Shown here piece after piece: positions 26,960 through 36,339 of a DNA stretch of 64,000 nt; position 1 is the stretch's first letter; every line of letters begins with the position of its first letter. Origin of the DNA: Prevotella sp. (GTDB lineage: Bacteria; Bacteroidota; Bacteroidia; Bacteroidales; Bacteroidaceae); contig JAFZRU010000035.1 of NCBI GenBank assembly GCA_017619755.1, positions 32,785 through 96,784 on the forward strand, in the 5' to 3' direction. Both the position numbers and the translations under genes were made by a program. The notes below the pieces were generated by a model. The model saw only the letters and a program-made list of their open reading frames with translations, was not told the origin of the DNA and searched no databases.

Positions 26960-27411
26960 ACGCCAGAGAGGATTTGGTTGGCGTGATCCTTTGTCTTGAT
27001 CTTCTTCGGCCCGATGATGCGCTCCACGACACCCTCCTCGTTGATGATGAAGGTGGTTCGGAACGTACCAAAATACTTGCGACCGTACATACTCTTCTCC
27101 CCCCACACGCCAAACTGTTCCACCAAACTCTTGTCAGTGTCGGCAATGAGGTGGAAAGGTAGTTCGTGTTTGGCGATGAATTTCTGGTGCGACTTGGCAT
27201 CATCCACACTAACGCCAACCACGGCGTAGCCAGAGTCATTCAATGACGAAAGATTGTCACGCAGGTTGCAGGCCTCCGCCGTGCAGCCTGACGTCAAGTC
27301 CTTGGGGTAGAAATACAGCACCAGCTTCTTGCCGGCAAAGTCGCTCAGGCGAACAGCGTCGCCGTTCTCGTCGTAGCCCAACAACTCCGGGGCTTTGTCT
27401 CCTATTTCCAT
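26956..27411 (-). CDS. bcp: Thioredoxin-dependent thiol peroxidase (BCP-type peroxiredoxin)
   Basis: 151 aa. Reduces hydrogen peroxide and organic peroxides in the cytoplasm using thioredoxin. The peroxidatic Cys is C43 in DLTSGCTAEAC and the resolving Cys C48, the atypical two-Cys pattern of BCP within one helix. Other marks are YFYPKD before the active site, VVGVSVDD, and FRTTFIINEEG near the C-terminus with the conserved Arg. First gene of a likely three-gene transcript with yjbQ and the ADP-forming synthetase. A -7 box TACCTTTG lies at 27442-27449. Confidence 0.95.
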   Translation of the reverse strand: MEIGDKAPELLGYDENGDAVRLSDFAGKKLVLYFYPKDLTSGCTAEACNLRDNLSSLNDSGYAVVGVSVDDAKSHQKFIAKHELPFHLIADTDKSLVEQFGVWGEKSMYGRKYFGTFRTTFIINEEGVVERIIGPKKIKTKDHANQILSGV

Positions 27412-27441
27412 ATTCTTTTCTTTTTTGTTGACTTATATATG

Positions 27442-27449
27442 CAAAGGTA
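27442..27449 (-). promoter_or_regulatory. -7 element for bcp
   Basis: TACCTTTG on the minus strand (27449-27442), 30 nt before the ATG at 27411. No clear -33 TTTG was seen. Confidence 0.55.
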
Positions 27450-27510
27450 ATGAAAAAAAGTGATTCTACGGCAGAGTTTACGCGGATTTTAAGAAAAATC
27501 TCCCCTCTTT

Positions 27511-27542
27511 TTTGGATTCTTCGACTTTTTCATGTAATTTTG
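27511..27542 (+). promoter_or_regulatory. Promoter of the repeat-rich secreted protein
   Basis: TTTG (27511-27514), 20 nt, TAATTTTG (27535-27542), a full consensus match. The leader to the ATG at 27598 is about 50 nt. Confidence 0.75.
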
Positions 27543-27597
27543 CGTATTCTAATGGTAATCATCAACCTCCAACTCTTTATAATACATACAACAAACA

Positions 27598-28470
27598 ATG
27601 AAAAATCACATCATCACTTGGGTAGCCTTCGTGGTCTTCTCCCTTGGAGCACACGCCATGGGGTTTGACCAGGCACGGCAGGAAGCATTGTTCCTCACAG
27701 ACAAGATGGCATACGAACTCAACCTCTCCATGGAGCAGATGGAAGCCGTCTATGAAATCAATCTCGATTATTTCCTCAGCGTCAACCTTGAGCGGGACCT
27801 CTATGGCATTTATTGGGAAAGGAGAAACAGCGACCTCAGGTATGTGCTCAGCCGCAACCAGTACGCCTTCTTCATCAACATCAACTATTTCTACCGCCCG
27901 CTCAATTGGGTGCGAGGAGCATGGAGCTTGGCACTATATGGCAGATACACCAACCGGCACCATTTCTACTATGCAAGACCCAATGCATGGATAACTTTCC
28001 GTGGTGGAAGAAATACAGGGGTTAAAAGCCATTACAGCTATGGAAACTTTTACCCTCCAACAGGAAATGGAAGACCCGCCGCCGGCCATACACCCACACC
28101 CAGCGGACGCTCTGGTTTCCAAAGAGGAAATGGAAATGGTCATCGTCCCGGCAACAACGGCTATCATCCTGGAAATAATGGCAATCGTCCCAACAACGGT
28201 TATCAACCAGGCAACAACGGAAATCGTCCCAACAACGGCTATCAACCTGGCAACAACGGAAACCGTCCCAACAATGGCTATCAACCAGGCAACAACGGAA
28301 ACCGTCCCAACAACGGCTATCAGCCTGGAAACAATGACAATCGCCCCAACAACGGCTATCAGCCTGGAAACAATGACAATCGCCCCAACAACGGCTATCG
28401 GCCTGGAAACAATGACAATCGCCCCAACAACGGACAACCATCCAATCGCCCGCGCCGATCAGGAAGATAG
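27598..28470 (+). CDS. Secreted protein of unknown function with 13-residue Asn/Gly/Pro repeats
   Basis: 290 aa. Signal peptide 1-20. Residues 24-60 form a helical segment (LTDKMAYELNLSMEQMEAVYEINLDYF) resembling the LTxxM/QM helices of Spy/CpxP-like periplasmic proteins; this resemblance is by eye only. An aromatic- and Arg-rich region follows (about 65-150, FININYFYRPLNWVRGAW). From about residue 186 there are seven copies of a 13-residue unit NNGYQPGNN(G/D)NRP, ending in RPRRSGR. The repeat half is predicted to be disordered and very polar, as in cell-wall- or matrix-associated proteins. No enzymatic motif was found. It is monocistronic, with its own promoter and terminator. Confidence 0.8.
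   Translation: MKNHIITWVAFVVFSLGAHAMGFDQARQEALFLTDKMAYELNLSMEQMEAVYEINLDYFLSVNLERDLYGIYWERRNSDLRYVLSRNQYAFFININYFYRPLNWVRGAWSLALYGRYTNRHHFYYARPNAWITFRGGRNTGVKSHYSYGNFYPPTGNGRPAAGHTPTPSGRSGFQRGNGNGHRPGNNGYHPGNNGNRPNNGYQPGNNGNRPNNGYQPGNNGNRPNNGYQPGNNGNRPNNGYQPGNNDNRPNNGYQPGNNDNRPNNGYRPGNNDNRPNNGQPSNRPRRSGR
28153..28425 (+). repeat. 39-bp tandem repeat, seven copies, in a secreted protein gene
   Basis: Seven 39-bp units encoding NNGY(H/Q/R)PGNN(G/D)NRP, with a partial eighth. The later copies share a synonymous and Gly-to-Asp variant (AATGACAAT), showing that they duplicated most recently. In-frame copy-number change is expected. Confidence 0.9.
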
Positions 28471-28525
28471 GATGGACAGGGACTTTGCCTTCTTGGAATC
28501 AGAATTCAAATAAGACAAGCAAATC

Positions 28526-28570
28526 AATGGAAAAGCGAGTTCCTAATATGAAGGAACTCGCTTTTCCATT
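28526..28570. terminator. Bidirectional terminator between the repeat protein and the ABC ATPase
   Basis: A 19-bp perfect stem (AATGGAAAAGCGAGTTCCT and its complement) with a 7-nt loop lies between two convergent genes, 55 nt after the stop at 28470 and 27 nt before the stop at 28597. Confidence 0.75.
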
Positions 28571-28596
28571 GGGCGTTGAAAGGTTGGGTCATTCTC

Positions 28597-29358
28597 TTAT
28601 TCTTGCTCCACAGCGGCTTGCTGGTCGAAATACGCGTTAAGCTCATCGGCGGCACTATGGTCGATGTTCGACAAATCCTTCACGATGTGCCCGTGTTCCA
28701 GCAAGGTGATACGGGGGCAAATGTCAATGGTGTGCGCCAGATTATGGCTGCTGATGATGATGGTTGCCCCTGTCGCGTGATTGTATTCTGTCAACGTGCG
28801 CTTCAAAACGCTCTGGCTCGATGGGTCAAGGAAATTGAAAGGTTCATCGAGAATGACTAACGAGGGTTGGTGAAGCAGGGCGGCGATAATGCCTATCTTC
28901 TGCTTGTTACCGGCAGAGAAGTCGCGGATGAGCTTCTTCTGATCCAAAATCTCGCCAGCCATCAAATGCTCGAAAGTCTTCACACGTGTCTCTACTTCTT
29001 TTTTGCCCAAGCCGCACACCTTTCCGACAAACTCGAAAAACTCCTCCGGGGTGAGGAAGTCGATGAGGAAACCATCATCCACGTAGGCTCCGGTGTGCTC
29101 CTTCCACTCTTCACTCTCAGCAGGATTGACAACGTGCTCAACGGGAGTGTCAGTGCCGTTTTCGACAGCGAAGGTGAACCCCACTGTTCCGTCATCGGAC
29201 TTGAGCAAGTCGAGCATCAAGCGGAAGAGTGTAGTCTTCCCTGCACCGTTGTTGCCCACCAAACCAATCATTTCACCATCATTAGCGTGATATTCGTCGA
29301 TGTCAACAGCTACTTTCTCGCCGAAAGTCTTTCGAAGGTGTGTGATATCTATTTTCAT
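28597..29358 (-). CDS. ABC transporter ATP-binding protein, no permease adjacent
   Basis: 253 aa. Walker A GNNGAGKTT at 35-43, a Q-loop region with a longer acidic insert (ENGTDTPVEHVVNPAESEEW, about 67-90), signature FSAGNKQKIG near residue 148, Walker B LVILDEP, and H-loop SSHNL. The signature is FSAGNKQK rather than LSGGQ, typical of the ATPases that pair with Bacteroidetes multi-TM exporters. A permease is normally next to it, but here secA lies upstream (46 nt) and the opposite strand downstream. The substrate is unknown and it must use a permease coded elsewhere. Confidence 0.88.
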   Translation of the reverse strand: MKIDITHLRKTFGEKVAVDIDEYHANDGEMIGLVGNNGAGKTTLFRLMLDLLKSDDGTVGFTFAVENGTDTPVEHVVNPAESEEWKEHTGAYVDDGFLIDFLTPEEFFEFVGKVCGLGKKEVETRVKTFEHLMAGEILDQKKLIRDFSAGNKQKIGIIAALLHQPSLVILDEPFNFLDPSSQSVLKRTLTEYNHATGATIIISSHNLAHTIDICPRITLLEHGHIVKDLSNIDHSAADELNAYFDQQAAVEQE

Positions 29359-29404
29359 ATACCTTATTTATTATAATGGGATTGGAAAAGTGCGTATGTG
29401 GTGA

Positions 29405-32400
29405 TTATACGATGCCACGCCCGTGACAGTTCTTGAATTTCTTCCCACTACCGCAGGGACATGGGTCGTTACGCCCTGGCAACTTGTCCTTGCGGATGGG
29501 CTGACGCTGCTGACGCTGCGCACTCTCTCTCGTGTCGTGGCTTGCAGCTGCCTTCTGTCCCGGATCCACCATCTCGTCACCCTTGCTTTCCTGGTAACGC
29601 TGTGTATGACGCTCAGGAGCTGCTTCTTGCACGTTTTGAGGCTGTTGCTGTACCAACTGTGGTATTTGGCCTCGCATGAGAATCTCACACATGCGGTTGT
29701 GCATATCGTCGATCATGTTGTCGAAAAGCTTGGCACTCTCAATCTTGAAAATCACCAACGGATCCTTCTGTTCATAAGACGCACTGTTCTGCACGTTGTG
29801 CTTTAGTTCGTCCAAAAGACGCAGGTTCTCTTTCCAGAAATCGTCGATGATGTGCAACATCACCACCTTCTCGAATTGCTTCACCACAGACTTGCATTCC
29901 GTGTCATAGGCCTCTTTTAGGTTGCAGGGGATGTTCATGACACCACGTCCGTCACTGATGGGAACGTTGATGCGCTCGTATAGTTGCCCCTGCTCCTCAT
30001 ACACCTGTTTGATGATGGGCCAAGCCACCTCGTGGATGCGCTCCGAACGGCGCTTGAAAGTGTCCATGACGGCAGTATAGCTCTTCTCTTCCAAGTCTTC
30101 GCGGCCCATGCTCGACAATTCGCTGCTCCTGAAAGGACACTCCATGGCAAAGGTCTTGAGGAACATCTCACTGCACCCACGGTAGTCGGTAGCGTTGTTC
30201 TCGATGATGCGCGTGACGCGATCCCACATCATGTCGGCGATGTCCATGCCAATGCGTTCGCCCATCAAGGCGTGACGGCGCTTCTCATAGATCATCTTGC
30301 GCTGCATATTCATCACGTCGTCGTATTCCAAAAGGCGCTTGCGGATGCCGAAATGGTTCTCCTCCACTTTCTTCTGTGCACGCTCGATGCTGTTGCTGAT
30401 CATGTTGTGCTCGATGCGCTCGCCGTCCTCAAAACCAAGGCGGTCCATCACCTTGGCGATGCGTTCAGAGGCGAAGAGGCGCATCAACTTGTCTTCCAAA
30501 GAGACGTAGAAGACGGACGAGCCTGGGTCGCCTTGACGACCGGCACGACCTCGAAGCTGACGGTCCACACGGCGGCTTTCGTGACGTTCCGTGCCAATGA
30601 TGGCCAAACCTCCAGCCTCTTTTACTTCCGGGGTGAGCTTGATGTCAGTACCACGACCTGCCATGTTGGTGGCGATGGTAACGGCACCCTTGCCATCGGT
30701 GCTGCGACCAGCCTGGGCGACGATGTCGGCCTCCTTTTGGTGGAGCTTGGCATTGAGCACGTTGTGGGGGATGTTGTTCATCTTCAGCATGCGGGAGAGC
30801 AATTCCGAGATTTCCACCGATGTCGTACCAACGAGGGTGGGGCGGCCTTGCTCACGCATGGCAATGATCTCCTCAATCACAGCTCTGTATTTCTCGCGTT
30901 GTGTCTTATAGACACGATCGTTCATGTCGTTGCGCACCACTGGCTTGTTGGTGGGGATTTCCACCACGTCAAGTTTGTAGATGTCCCAAAACTCTCCAGC
31001 CTCCGTGATAGCCGTACCAGTCATGCCGGCAAGCTTGTGGTACATACGGAAATAGTTTTGCAACGTGATGGTGGCGTAGGTCTGCGTGGCGGCCTCCACA
31101 GTCACGTGTTCCTTGGCTTCAACAGCCTGATGCAAACCGTCGCTCCAACGACGACCTTCCATGATACGACCCGTCTGCTCATCCACAATCTTCACCTCGC
31201 CGTCAATCACCACGTACTCGTCGTCCTTGTTGAACATCGTATAAGCCTTGAGCAATTGCTGTAGCGTGTGCACACGCTCGCTCTGCACGGCGTAATGGCT
31301 CATGTATTCGTCCTTGAGTTTCAGACGCTCCTCCTCTGACAAGTCGATGCGGTTCTCCAACGACGACATCTGACCGGTAATGTCGGGCAGCACGAAAAGG
31401 TCTTTGTCATTCACCTGCTTGGCCAGCCAATCGGTACCCTTGTCAGTGAGGTCCACGGAATTGAGCTTCTCATCAACCACGAAATAGAGAGGAGCCACAG
31501 CCTCAGGCATGCGACGGTTGTTGTTTTGCATATACTCCTCTTCCGTGGCCAACATTCCAGCCTTGATACCCTCCTCGGAAAGATATTTGATAAGAGCCTT
31601 GTTCTTGGGAAGTGCTTTGTGTGAACGGAAAAGCGCCAGGAAACCCTCGGCTAAAAGAGCCTTGTCATTGTTGGCCACACCCTTGGCGATTTTCTGACGG
31701 GCATCGGCCAGGAAGTCAGTGGCTAAACGGCGTTGCACGTTGACCAATTGTTCCACGAGTGGTTGATACTCTTCGAACATCTGGTCATCGCCACGCTCCA
31801 CGGGACCTGATATAATGAGCGGTGTTCGTGCATCATCGATAAGCACGGAGTCCACCTCGTCAACGATGGCGTAATTATGGGCGCGTTGCACCAAGTCGTC
31901 AGGCGAAATGGCCATGTTGTCGCGCAGGTAGTCGAAGCCAAACTCGTTGTTGGTGCCAAAGGTGATGTCTGCTTGGTAAGCCTTGCGGCGTTCCGGGGAG
32001 TTGGGACGGTGCTTGTCGATGCAGTCCACCGACAAACCGTTGAACATATAGAGCGGCCCCATCCACTCCGAGTCACGCTTGGCGAGGTAGTCGTTCACTG
32101 TCACCACATGTACACCGTTGCCGGTGAGGGCGTTGAGAAACACAGGGAGCGTGGCCACAAGGGTCTTTCCCTCACCGGTGGCCATCTCCGCTATCTTTCC
32201 TTGGTGGAGCACGGCACCGCCGAAGAGCTGAACGTCGTAATGCACCATGTCCCACAACATGTCGTTGCCGCCGGCAATCCAGTGGTTGGAGTAGATGGCT
32301 TTGTCATCTTCTATCCGCACAAAGTCTTTCGTGGCGGCCAACTCACGGTCGAAGTCAGTGGCAGTCACCACCACCTCCTCGTTCTCAGTGAAGCGGCGGG

Positions 32401-32752
32401 CTGTTTCCTTCACAATGCTGAAGGCAACTGGTAGCACTTCGTCAAGTGCTTTCTCGTAAATCTCCAGTATTTCCTTCTCTATCTTGTCCACCTGGTCGAA
32501 GATGGGCTTGCGCTCGTCGATAGGCGTCTCCTCTATCTTCGACTTCAGTTCCTCCACCTTCGCCCGTTCTTCCTTGGCGGAGTCTTGAACGTATTGCCTT
32601 ATCTCCATCGTGCGGGCGCGCAACTCGTCATGGCTGAGCGCCTCTATCTCCGGATAGACAGCTTTTACACTCTCCACAATCGGCTGTATCAGCTTCATGT
32701 CACGTGTGGACTTGTTGCCGAAAAGCGACTGCAAAACTTTTAAAAATCCCAT
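29405..32752 (-). CDS. secA: Preprotein translocase motor SecA
   Basis: 1115 aa, long as in other Bacteroidetes. ATPase that pushes unfolded proteins through SecYEG. The sequence shows the nucleotide-binding P-loop [11 protein letters not shown] and the DEAD-type IVDEVDS. The preprotein cross-linking domain, [10 protein letters not shown] and the helicase motif [14 protein letters not shown] follow. The C-terminus is a poorly conserved linker, then the zinc-binding SEC-C motif [18 protein letters not shown], used for SecB or ribosome contact. Extra length comes from insertions near 330-420 ([13 protein letters not shown]...) and a C-terminal spacer. The -7 box TAATTTTG is 40 nt upstream. Confidence 0.98.
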   Translation of the reverse strand: MGFLKVLQSLFGNKSTRDMKLIQPIVESVKAVYPEIEALSHDELRARTMEIRQYVQDSAKEERAKVEELKSKIEETPIDERKPIFDQVDKIEKEILEIYEKALDEVLPVAFSIVKETARRFTENEEVVVTATDFDRELAATKDFVRIEDDKAIYSNHWIAGGNDMLWDMVHYDVQLFGGAVLHQGKIAEMATGEGKTLVATLPVFLNALTGNGVHVVTVNDYLAKRDSEWMGPLYMFNGLSVDCIDKHRPNSPERRKAYQADITFGTNNEFGFDYLRDNMAISPDDLVQRAHNYAIVDEVDSVLIDDARTPLIISGPVERGDDQMFEEYQPLVEQLVNVQRRLATDFLADARQKIAKGVANNDKALLAEGFLALFRSHKALPKNKALIKYLSEEGIKAGMLATEEEYMQNNNRRMPEAVAPLYFVVDEKLNSVDLTDKGTDWLAKQVNDKDLFVLPDITGQMSSLENRIDLSEEERLKLKDEYMSHYAVQSERVHTLQQLLKAYTMFNKDDEYVVIDGEVKIVDEQTGRIMEGRRWSDGLHQAVEAKEHVTVEAATQTYATITLQNYFRMYHKLAGMTGTAITEAGEFWDIYKLDVVEIPTNKPVVRNDMNDRVYKTQREKYRAVIEEIIAMREQGRPTLVGTTSVEISELLSRMLKMNNIPHNVLNAKLHQKEADIVAQAGRSTDGKGAVTIATNMAGRGTDIKLTPEVKEAGGLAIIGTERHESRRVDRQLRGRAGRQGDPGSSVFYVSLEDKLMRLFASERIAKVMDRLGFEDGERIEHNMISNSIERAQKKVEENHFGIRKRLLEYDDVMNMQRKMIYEKRRHALMGERIGMDIADMMWDRVTRIIENNATDYRGCSEMFLKTFAMECPFRSSELSSMGREDLEEKSYTAVMDTFKRRSERIHEVAWPIIKQVYEEQGQLYERINVPISDGRGVMNIPCNLKEAYDTECKSVVKQFEKVVMLHIIDDFWKENLRLLDELKHNVQNSASYEQKDPLVIFKIESAKLFDNMIDDMHNRMCEILMRGQIPQLVQQQPQNVQEAAPERHTQRYQESKGDEMVDPGQKAAASHDTRESAQRQQRQPIRKDKLPGRNDPCPCGSGKKFKNCHGRGIV

Positions 32753-32791
32753 TTCTTATCTCGTCTTTTTTGTTAATTTCCAAAAATCGTG

Positions 32792-32823
32792 CAAAATTAA
32801 GCATTTTATTTCACAATGCCAAT
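32792..32823 (-). promoter_or_regulatory. secA promoter
   Basis: ATTG (32823-32820), 20 nt, TAATTTTG (32799-32792). It overlaps the last codons of the upstream DUF4105 gene and gives a leader of about 34 nt. Confidence 0.65.
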
Positions 32824-34052
32824 TTTATTGCCCCATTTTCGCCTTGCAACTCGCTTTTGGAGGTGTTCGTGGGAGCGCGATGCACGAAATAGTAGTTGAC
32901 TATACACCTCAGTAGCAAAGAGAGTGCCAAAAACACCATCCCTTCGGCATAATCCTGCCAAAAGCCATAAAAGAAGAATACCAGGCACAGCACCCCCCAT
33001 GTTTGCCACCACCAATGACGCTTGCCTTTACGCTCGCGGCTAACAACGGGCCAAGCCAAAATCAGTGGTAACGGGTTGAGGATGAAAAATTGTAAATTGA
33101 TTTGCACCGTGGGGTGTTGGGAAAAGACCATTAACATGAGTACGACCCCCGCCAAGCCGCAGACAACGAGCAGCAGGGCATCAAACACCCACATTCGCCG
33201 GTGAAGCAGGAATTCGGCCAGGGTGATAATCAAGGTGGAGGCAAATAGCAACAAGAAACAAGTGCGGGGGCGAAGGGGGAAACCTTCCTCCACCACCTGA
33301 GGTCCACCTTTCACTACCACCTCCTCACGCAACACGAGTGGCCTGCGAGTGCCGTCCTTTCGGTCCACACGGGCTCGTGAGAAGTCCTTTTGGAGACGCA
33401 AGGGGAGAAACTCTCGCTCTTTCTGGGTCGTGGAGCGGTCGGCTCTCACGCCGAGTAGGATGTCGTTGCCAAAACGCGCCCATGGATAGTCGGCATTCAT
33501 TTCATGCGTCAAACTCCGAAAGGTCGGGTTGATTTCGAAAATGGGGGAGATGCGCACCTTGCCGTCAATATGCGACATCACCATGTCTCGAACACGGGTC
33601 GTGCAGTTGTCGTAGAAGAAATTGTAGCGATAAACCACGTTCTCCGGACGGGCGTTTTCAATGAGGGCCGCCACGATGCGAGCTTTCTCGTCAGCAGTGA
33701 GGTCGAGTGTCTGCTGTACCACCGAGCGGCCTTCCATGGCGTATTCACGGCAGAACTGTTCGAAGGAGCATACGCCCATCTGATAGTCGGTCAGACCGAA
33801 TATGAACCGGGTGACAAAATGAGGCTGGTCGAAGCTGAACACGCCGTAGTTGACTGCAATGTCTTCACCAGTGGTGTGGTCGCAAACACGAAGGGCAGTG
33901 TGCCCGTAGAGGGCATAAACCTCATGGTGGGGCGAACAAGTGAGAAGACTGATTTCAACTGAGTCGGTGGGGGCGACACTCAGACAAGGAAGTGCTTGAA
34001 AGCACAAGGCCAGAAGAAGAACCGGCCAGCGGAGGGGAGTTGGATGTTCCAT
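32811..34052 (-). CDS. DUF4105 membrane protein, possible lipoprotein N-acyltransferase
   Basis: 413 aa. Signal peptide or first TM 1-26. A periplasmic DUF4105 domain follows at about 30-250, with conserved HEVYALYGHTALRV (His) and YRYNFFYDNCTTRVRDM (Cys), giving a papain/NlpC-like Cys-His arrangement. Five or so TM helices occupy the C-terminal half (about 262-395). From memory, this family includes Lnb, an enzyme shown in Bacteroides to N-acylate the N-terminal Cys of lipoproteins in species that lack Lnt. The residues seen agree with that, but the assignment here is inference. The -7 box sits almost on the start codon (34057-34064), so the mRNA may be leaderless. Confidence 0.75.
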   Translation of the reverse strand: MEHPTPLRWPVLLLALCFQALPCLSVAPTDSVEISLLTCSPHHEVYALYGHTALRVCDHTTGEDIAVNYGVFSFDQPHFVTRFIFGLTDYQMGVCSFEQFCREYAMEGRSVVQQTLDLTADEKARIVAALIENARPENVVYRYNFFYDNCTTRVRDMVMSHIDGKVRISPIFEINPTFRSLTHEMNADYPWARFGNDILLGVRADRSTTQKEREFLPLRLQKDFSRARVDRKDGTRRPLVLREEVVVKGGPQVVEEGFPLRPRTCFLLLFASTLIITLAEFLLHRRMWVFDALLLVVCGLAGVVLMLMVFSQHPTVQINLQFFILNPLPLILAWPVVSRERKGKRHWWWQTWGVLCLVFFFYGFWQDYAEGMVFLALSLLLRCIVNYYFVHRAPTNTSKSELQGENGAIKLAL

Positions 34053-34056
34053 GTTG

Positions 34057-34064
34057 CAAAATTA
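34057..34064 (-). promoter_or_regulatory. -7 element abutting the DUF4105 start codon
   Basis: TAATTTTG on the minus strand ends only 4 nt before the ATG at 34052, so transcription would begin at or next to the start codon. Confidence 0.5.
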
Positions 34065-34147
34065 CGAATATTTCTTCATTCCATACCAACACAATGGGAT
34101 TTTTTACAACTTATTTGCACAAATATTGAAAAAACATTCCCAAAATA

Positions 34148-34178
34148 ATTGCACTCTCCCAAAAAAATGCTATATTTG
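34148..34178 (+). promoter_or_regulatory. lutABC promoter
   Basis: ATTG (34148-34151), 19 nt, TATATTTG (34171-34178), 41 nt before the lutA ATG. Confidence 0.65.
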
Positions 34179-34219
34179 CAAAATCTTAGATAACATTTAT
34201 CCTTATAACATTATAATAC

Positions 34220-34957
34220 ATGAAAATCGGTTTGTTTATTCCCTGTTATGTCGATGCCGTCTATCCACAGGTGGGCGTCGCTACATATAAGCTGTTGAAG
34301 CATCTTGGACTGGACGTGACCTATCCCCTCAACCAGACGTGTTGCGGACAGCCTATGGCTAATGCTGGCTTTGAAAAAATGGCCGTGCCTCTCGCAGAAA
34401 AATTCGAAGACATGTTCAGTGGCTTCGACTACGTCGTGGCGCCATCTGTCAGTTGCACGGCTTTCGTGAAAATCAATTATCCTCGCTTGTTGGAAGGCAA
34501 GAAAACTTGCAAAACAGCTGAAAAAGCCATGGATGTGGTGGAATTCCTTCACGACGTCGTAAAAGTGAAAAGCCTTCCTGGAGAATTCCCATACAAGGTG
34601 AGTCTGCACAACTCGTGCCACGGCGTGAGGGAACTCGGACTTAGTTCACCAAGCGAAATGCATGTAGGCAAGTTTAATAAAATAAAGGACTTGCTGGAAT
34701 TAAAGAAGGGCATCACCGTCGTGGAGCCAGAGCGAAATGACGAGTGCTGCGGCTTCGGAGGAATGTTCTCTGTAGAGGAAACTGCCGTGTCGGCACAAAT
34801 GGGGGCTGACAAGGTGAAGAGACACATGGAGACAGGGGCGAAATACGTCACTGGCCCCGACTGCTCGTGCCTCATGCACATGGCCGGCGTCGCCCAAAAG
34901 CGAGGCTTGGGAATACAATTCATTCACGCAGTAGAAATTTTAGCATCCGGACTATGA
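34220..34957 (+). CDS. lutA: L-lactate oxidation iron-sulfur subunit LutA/LldE
   Basis: 245 aa, typical length. Two CCG domains each carry a Cys-rich motif: TCCGQPMAN near residue 41 and ECCGFGGMFS near residue 176. Additional Cys are in APSVSCTAF, LHNSCHG and GPDCSCLM. These bind a non-cubane FeS cluster, as in heterodisulfide reductase subunit B. With LutB and LutC it oxidises L-lactate to pyruvate at the membrane or cytoplasm. First gene of lutABC; its stop overlaps the lutB start (ATGA). No lactate permease is adjacent. Confidence 0.93.
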   Translation: MKIGLFIPCYVDAVYPQVGVATYKLLKHLGLDVTYPLNQTCCGQPMANAGFEKMAVPLAEKFEDMFSGFDYVVAPSVSCTAFVKINYPRLLEGKKTCKTAEKAMDVVEFLHDVVKVKSLPGEFPYKVSLHNSCHGVRELGLSSPSEMHVGKFNKIKDLLELKKGITVVEPERNDECCGFGGMFSVEETAVSAQMGADKVKRHMETGAKYVTGPDCSCLMHMAGVAQKRGLGIQFIHAVEILASGL

Positions 34958-36321
34958 GCACACCACATTCAAACAAGGCGAAAGCGTTCTTAGAGAACCA
35001 GAAATACGCACAATGGCACGATGCCACTTTCTGGTCTGTCCGCACAAAGCGCGACAACATGGCCATGGGACTGGAAGAGTGGGAACAGCTGAGGGAGAAG
35101 GCCTCGGCCATCAAGAAGCACACCATTTCACACCTCGACAAGTACTTGGAGCAATTTGCATCCAATGCAGAAAAAAACGGATGTATCGTACACTGGGCCA
35201 AGGACGCTGCTGAATTCAACAGCATCGTGCTCGAAATACTTAAAGAGCACAATGTGAAAAAGATGGTGAAAAGCAAGAGCATGCTCACCGAGGAATGTGA
35301 GATGAACCCCTTCCTTGAGAAAAACGGCATAGAAGTGGTGGAAACGGACTTGGGAGAGCGCATCATACAACTCAAGGGGCAAAAGCCAAGCCACATTGTC
35401 ATGCCCGCCATCCACCTCAACCACGACGACGTGGGTGAACTTTTCGAAGAGAAACTGGGAACAGAGCCTGGCAATCACGACCCCACATACCTCACTTATA
35501 TGGCACGCCTCAGCCTGCGCAACGAATTCCTTACTGCACAAGCGGGTATGACGGGAGCCAATTTCGGCATTGCGGAGACGGGTGACATCGTCGTGTGCAC
35601 CAACGAGGGAAACGCTGACATGAGCACGTCGTGCCCCAAACTGCACATCGCTGCCATCGGGTTGGAGAAAGTCATACCCAACTACGACTGCCTCGCCGTC
35701 TTCCAAAGGATGCTTTGCCGTGCAGGCACCGGACAACCCACCACCACTTACACCAGCCATTTCAGAAAGGCAAGGCCCACGGCACAAAAAATGCACATCA
35801 TCCTCGTGGACAACGGACGAAGTGAATGGGTGGCCAACCCGGAGCACTGGGAGACACTCAAGTGCATAAGATGTGGCTCATGTATGAACACATGCCCGGT
35901 ATATCGTAGAAGCGGAGGTTATTCTTACTCCTATTTCATCCCCGGGCCCGTGGGTATCAACCTCGGAATGCTCAGAAATGTCAAGGAACATAGTGGAAAC
36001 GTATCTGCATGCACACTCTGTCTCAGTTGCCAAACGGTATGTCCTGTGAAAATCGACCTTGGAGACCAAGTGTACAAATGGAGGCAGCAGCTTGATGAGT
36101 TCGGCACCGCCAATAAGGACAAGAAACGCATGTGCATGGGTATGAAGATGCTTTTCGGAAGCAGCGGAATGTACAACACTGCTATGAAATTCGCACCAAT
36201 GGCCAACTGGGTTCCCTCATTCCTCATGGAGTGCGGCCTTAACCCATGGGCCGATGGACACAAGATGATGAAATTCCCAAGACATTCATTCCAGGAATTG
36301 TGGAGAAAAGGAAAGGTATAG
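34954..36321 (+). CDS. lutB: L-lactate oxidation subunit LutB (4Fe-4S, LUD domain)
   Basis: 455 aa. The ATG at 34954, overlapping the lutA stop, was chosen over the longer frame from 34867. An N-terminal LUD domain (about 60-290, VKKMVKSKSMLTEECEM, GANFGIAETGDIV) is followed by two ferredoxin-type clusters: CIRCGSCMNTCP from C304 and CTLCLSCQTVCP from C353. A helical tail (about 380-455, PRHSFQELWRKGK) follows. It probably carries electrons from the lactate-oxidising site. Operonic with lutA (overlap) and lutC (18 nt). Confidence 0.93.
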   Translation: MSTPHSNKAKAFLENQKYAQWHDATFWSVRTKRDNMAMGLEEWEQLREKASAIKKHTISHLDKYLEQFASNAEKNGCIVHWAKDAAEFNSIVLEILKEHNVKKMVKSKSMLTEECEMNPFLEKNGIEVVETDLGERIIQLKGQKPSHIVMPAIHLNHDDVGELFEEKLGTEPGNHDPTYLTYMARLSLRNEFLTAQAGMTGANFGIAETGDIVVCTNEGNADMSTSCPKLHIAAIGLEKVIPNYDCLAVFQRMLCRAGTGQPTTTYTSHFRKARPTAQKMHIILVDNGRSEWVANPEHWETLKCIRCGSCMNTCPVYRRSGGYSYSYFIPGPVGINLGMLRNVKEHSGNVSACTLCLSCQTVCPVKIDLGDQVYKWRQQLDEFGTANKDKKRMCMGMKMLFGSSGMYNTAMKFAPMANWVPSFLMECGLNPWADGHKMMKFPRHSFQELWRKGKV

Positions 36322-36339
36322 TGATAAAAACAGCAAAAT

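Noticed and set aside
28153-28425. Regularly spaced repeats that could suggest a CRISPR array
   Set aside because: Units are contiguous, in frame, and encode a peptide repeat; there are no unique spacers and no cas genes.
29984-31264. 426-codon plus-strand ORF
   Set aside because: Antisense to secA, with no motif or promoter.
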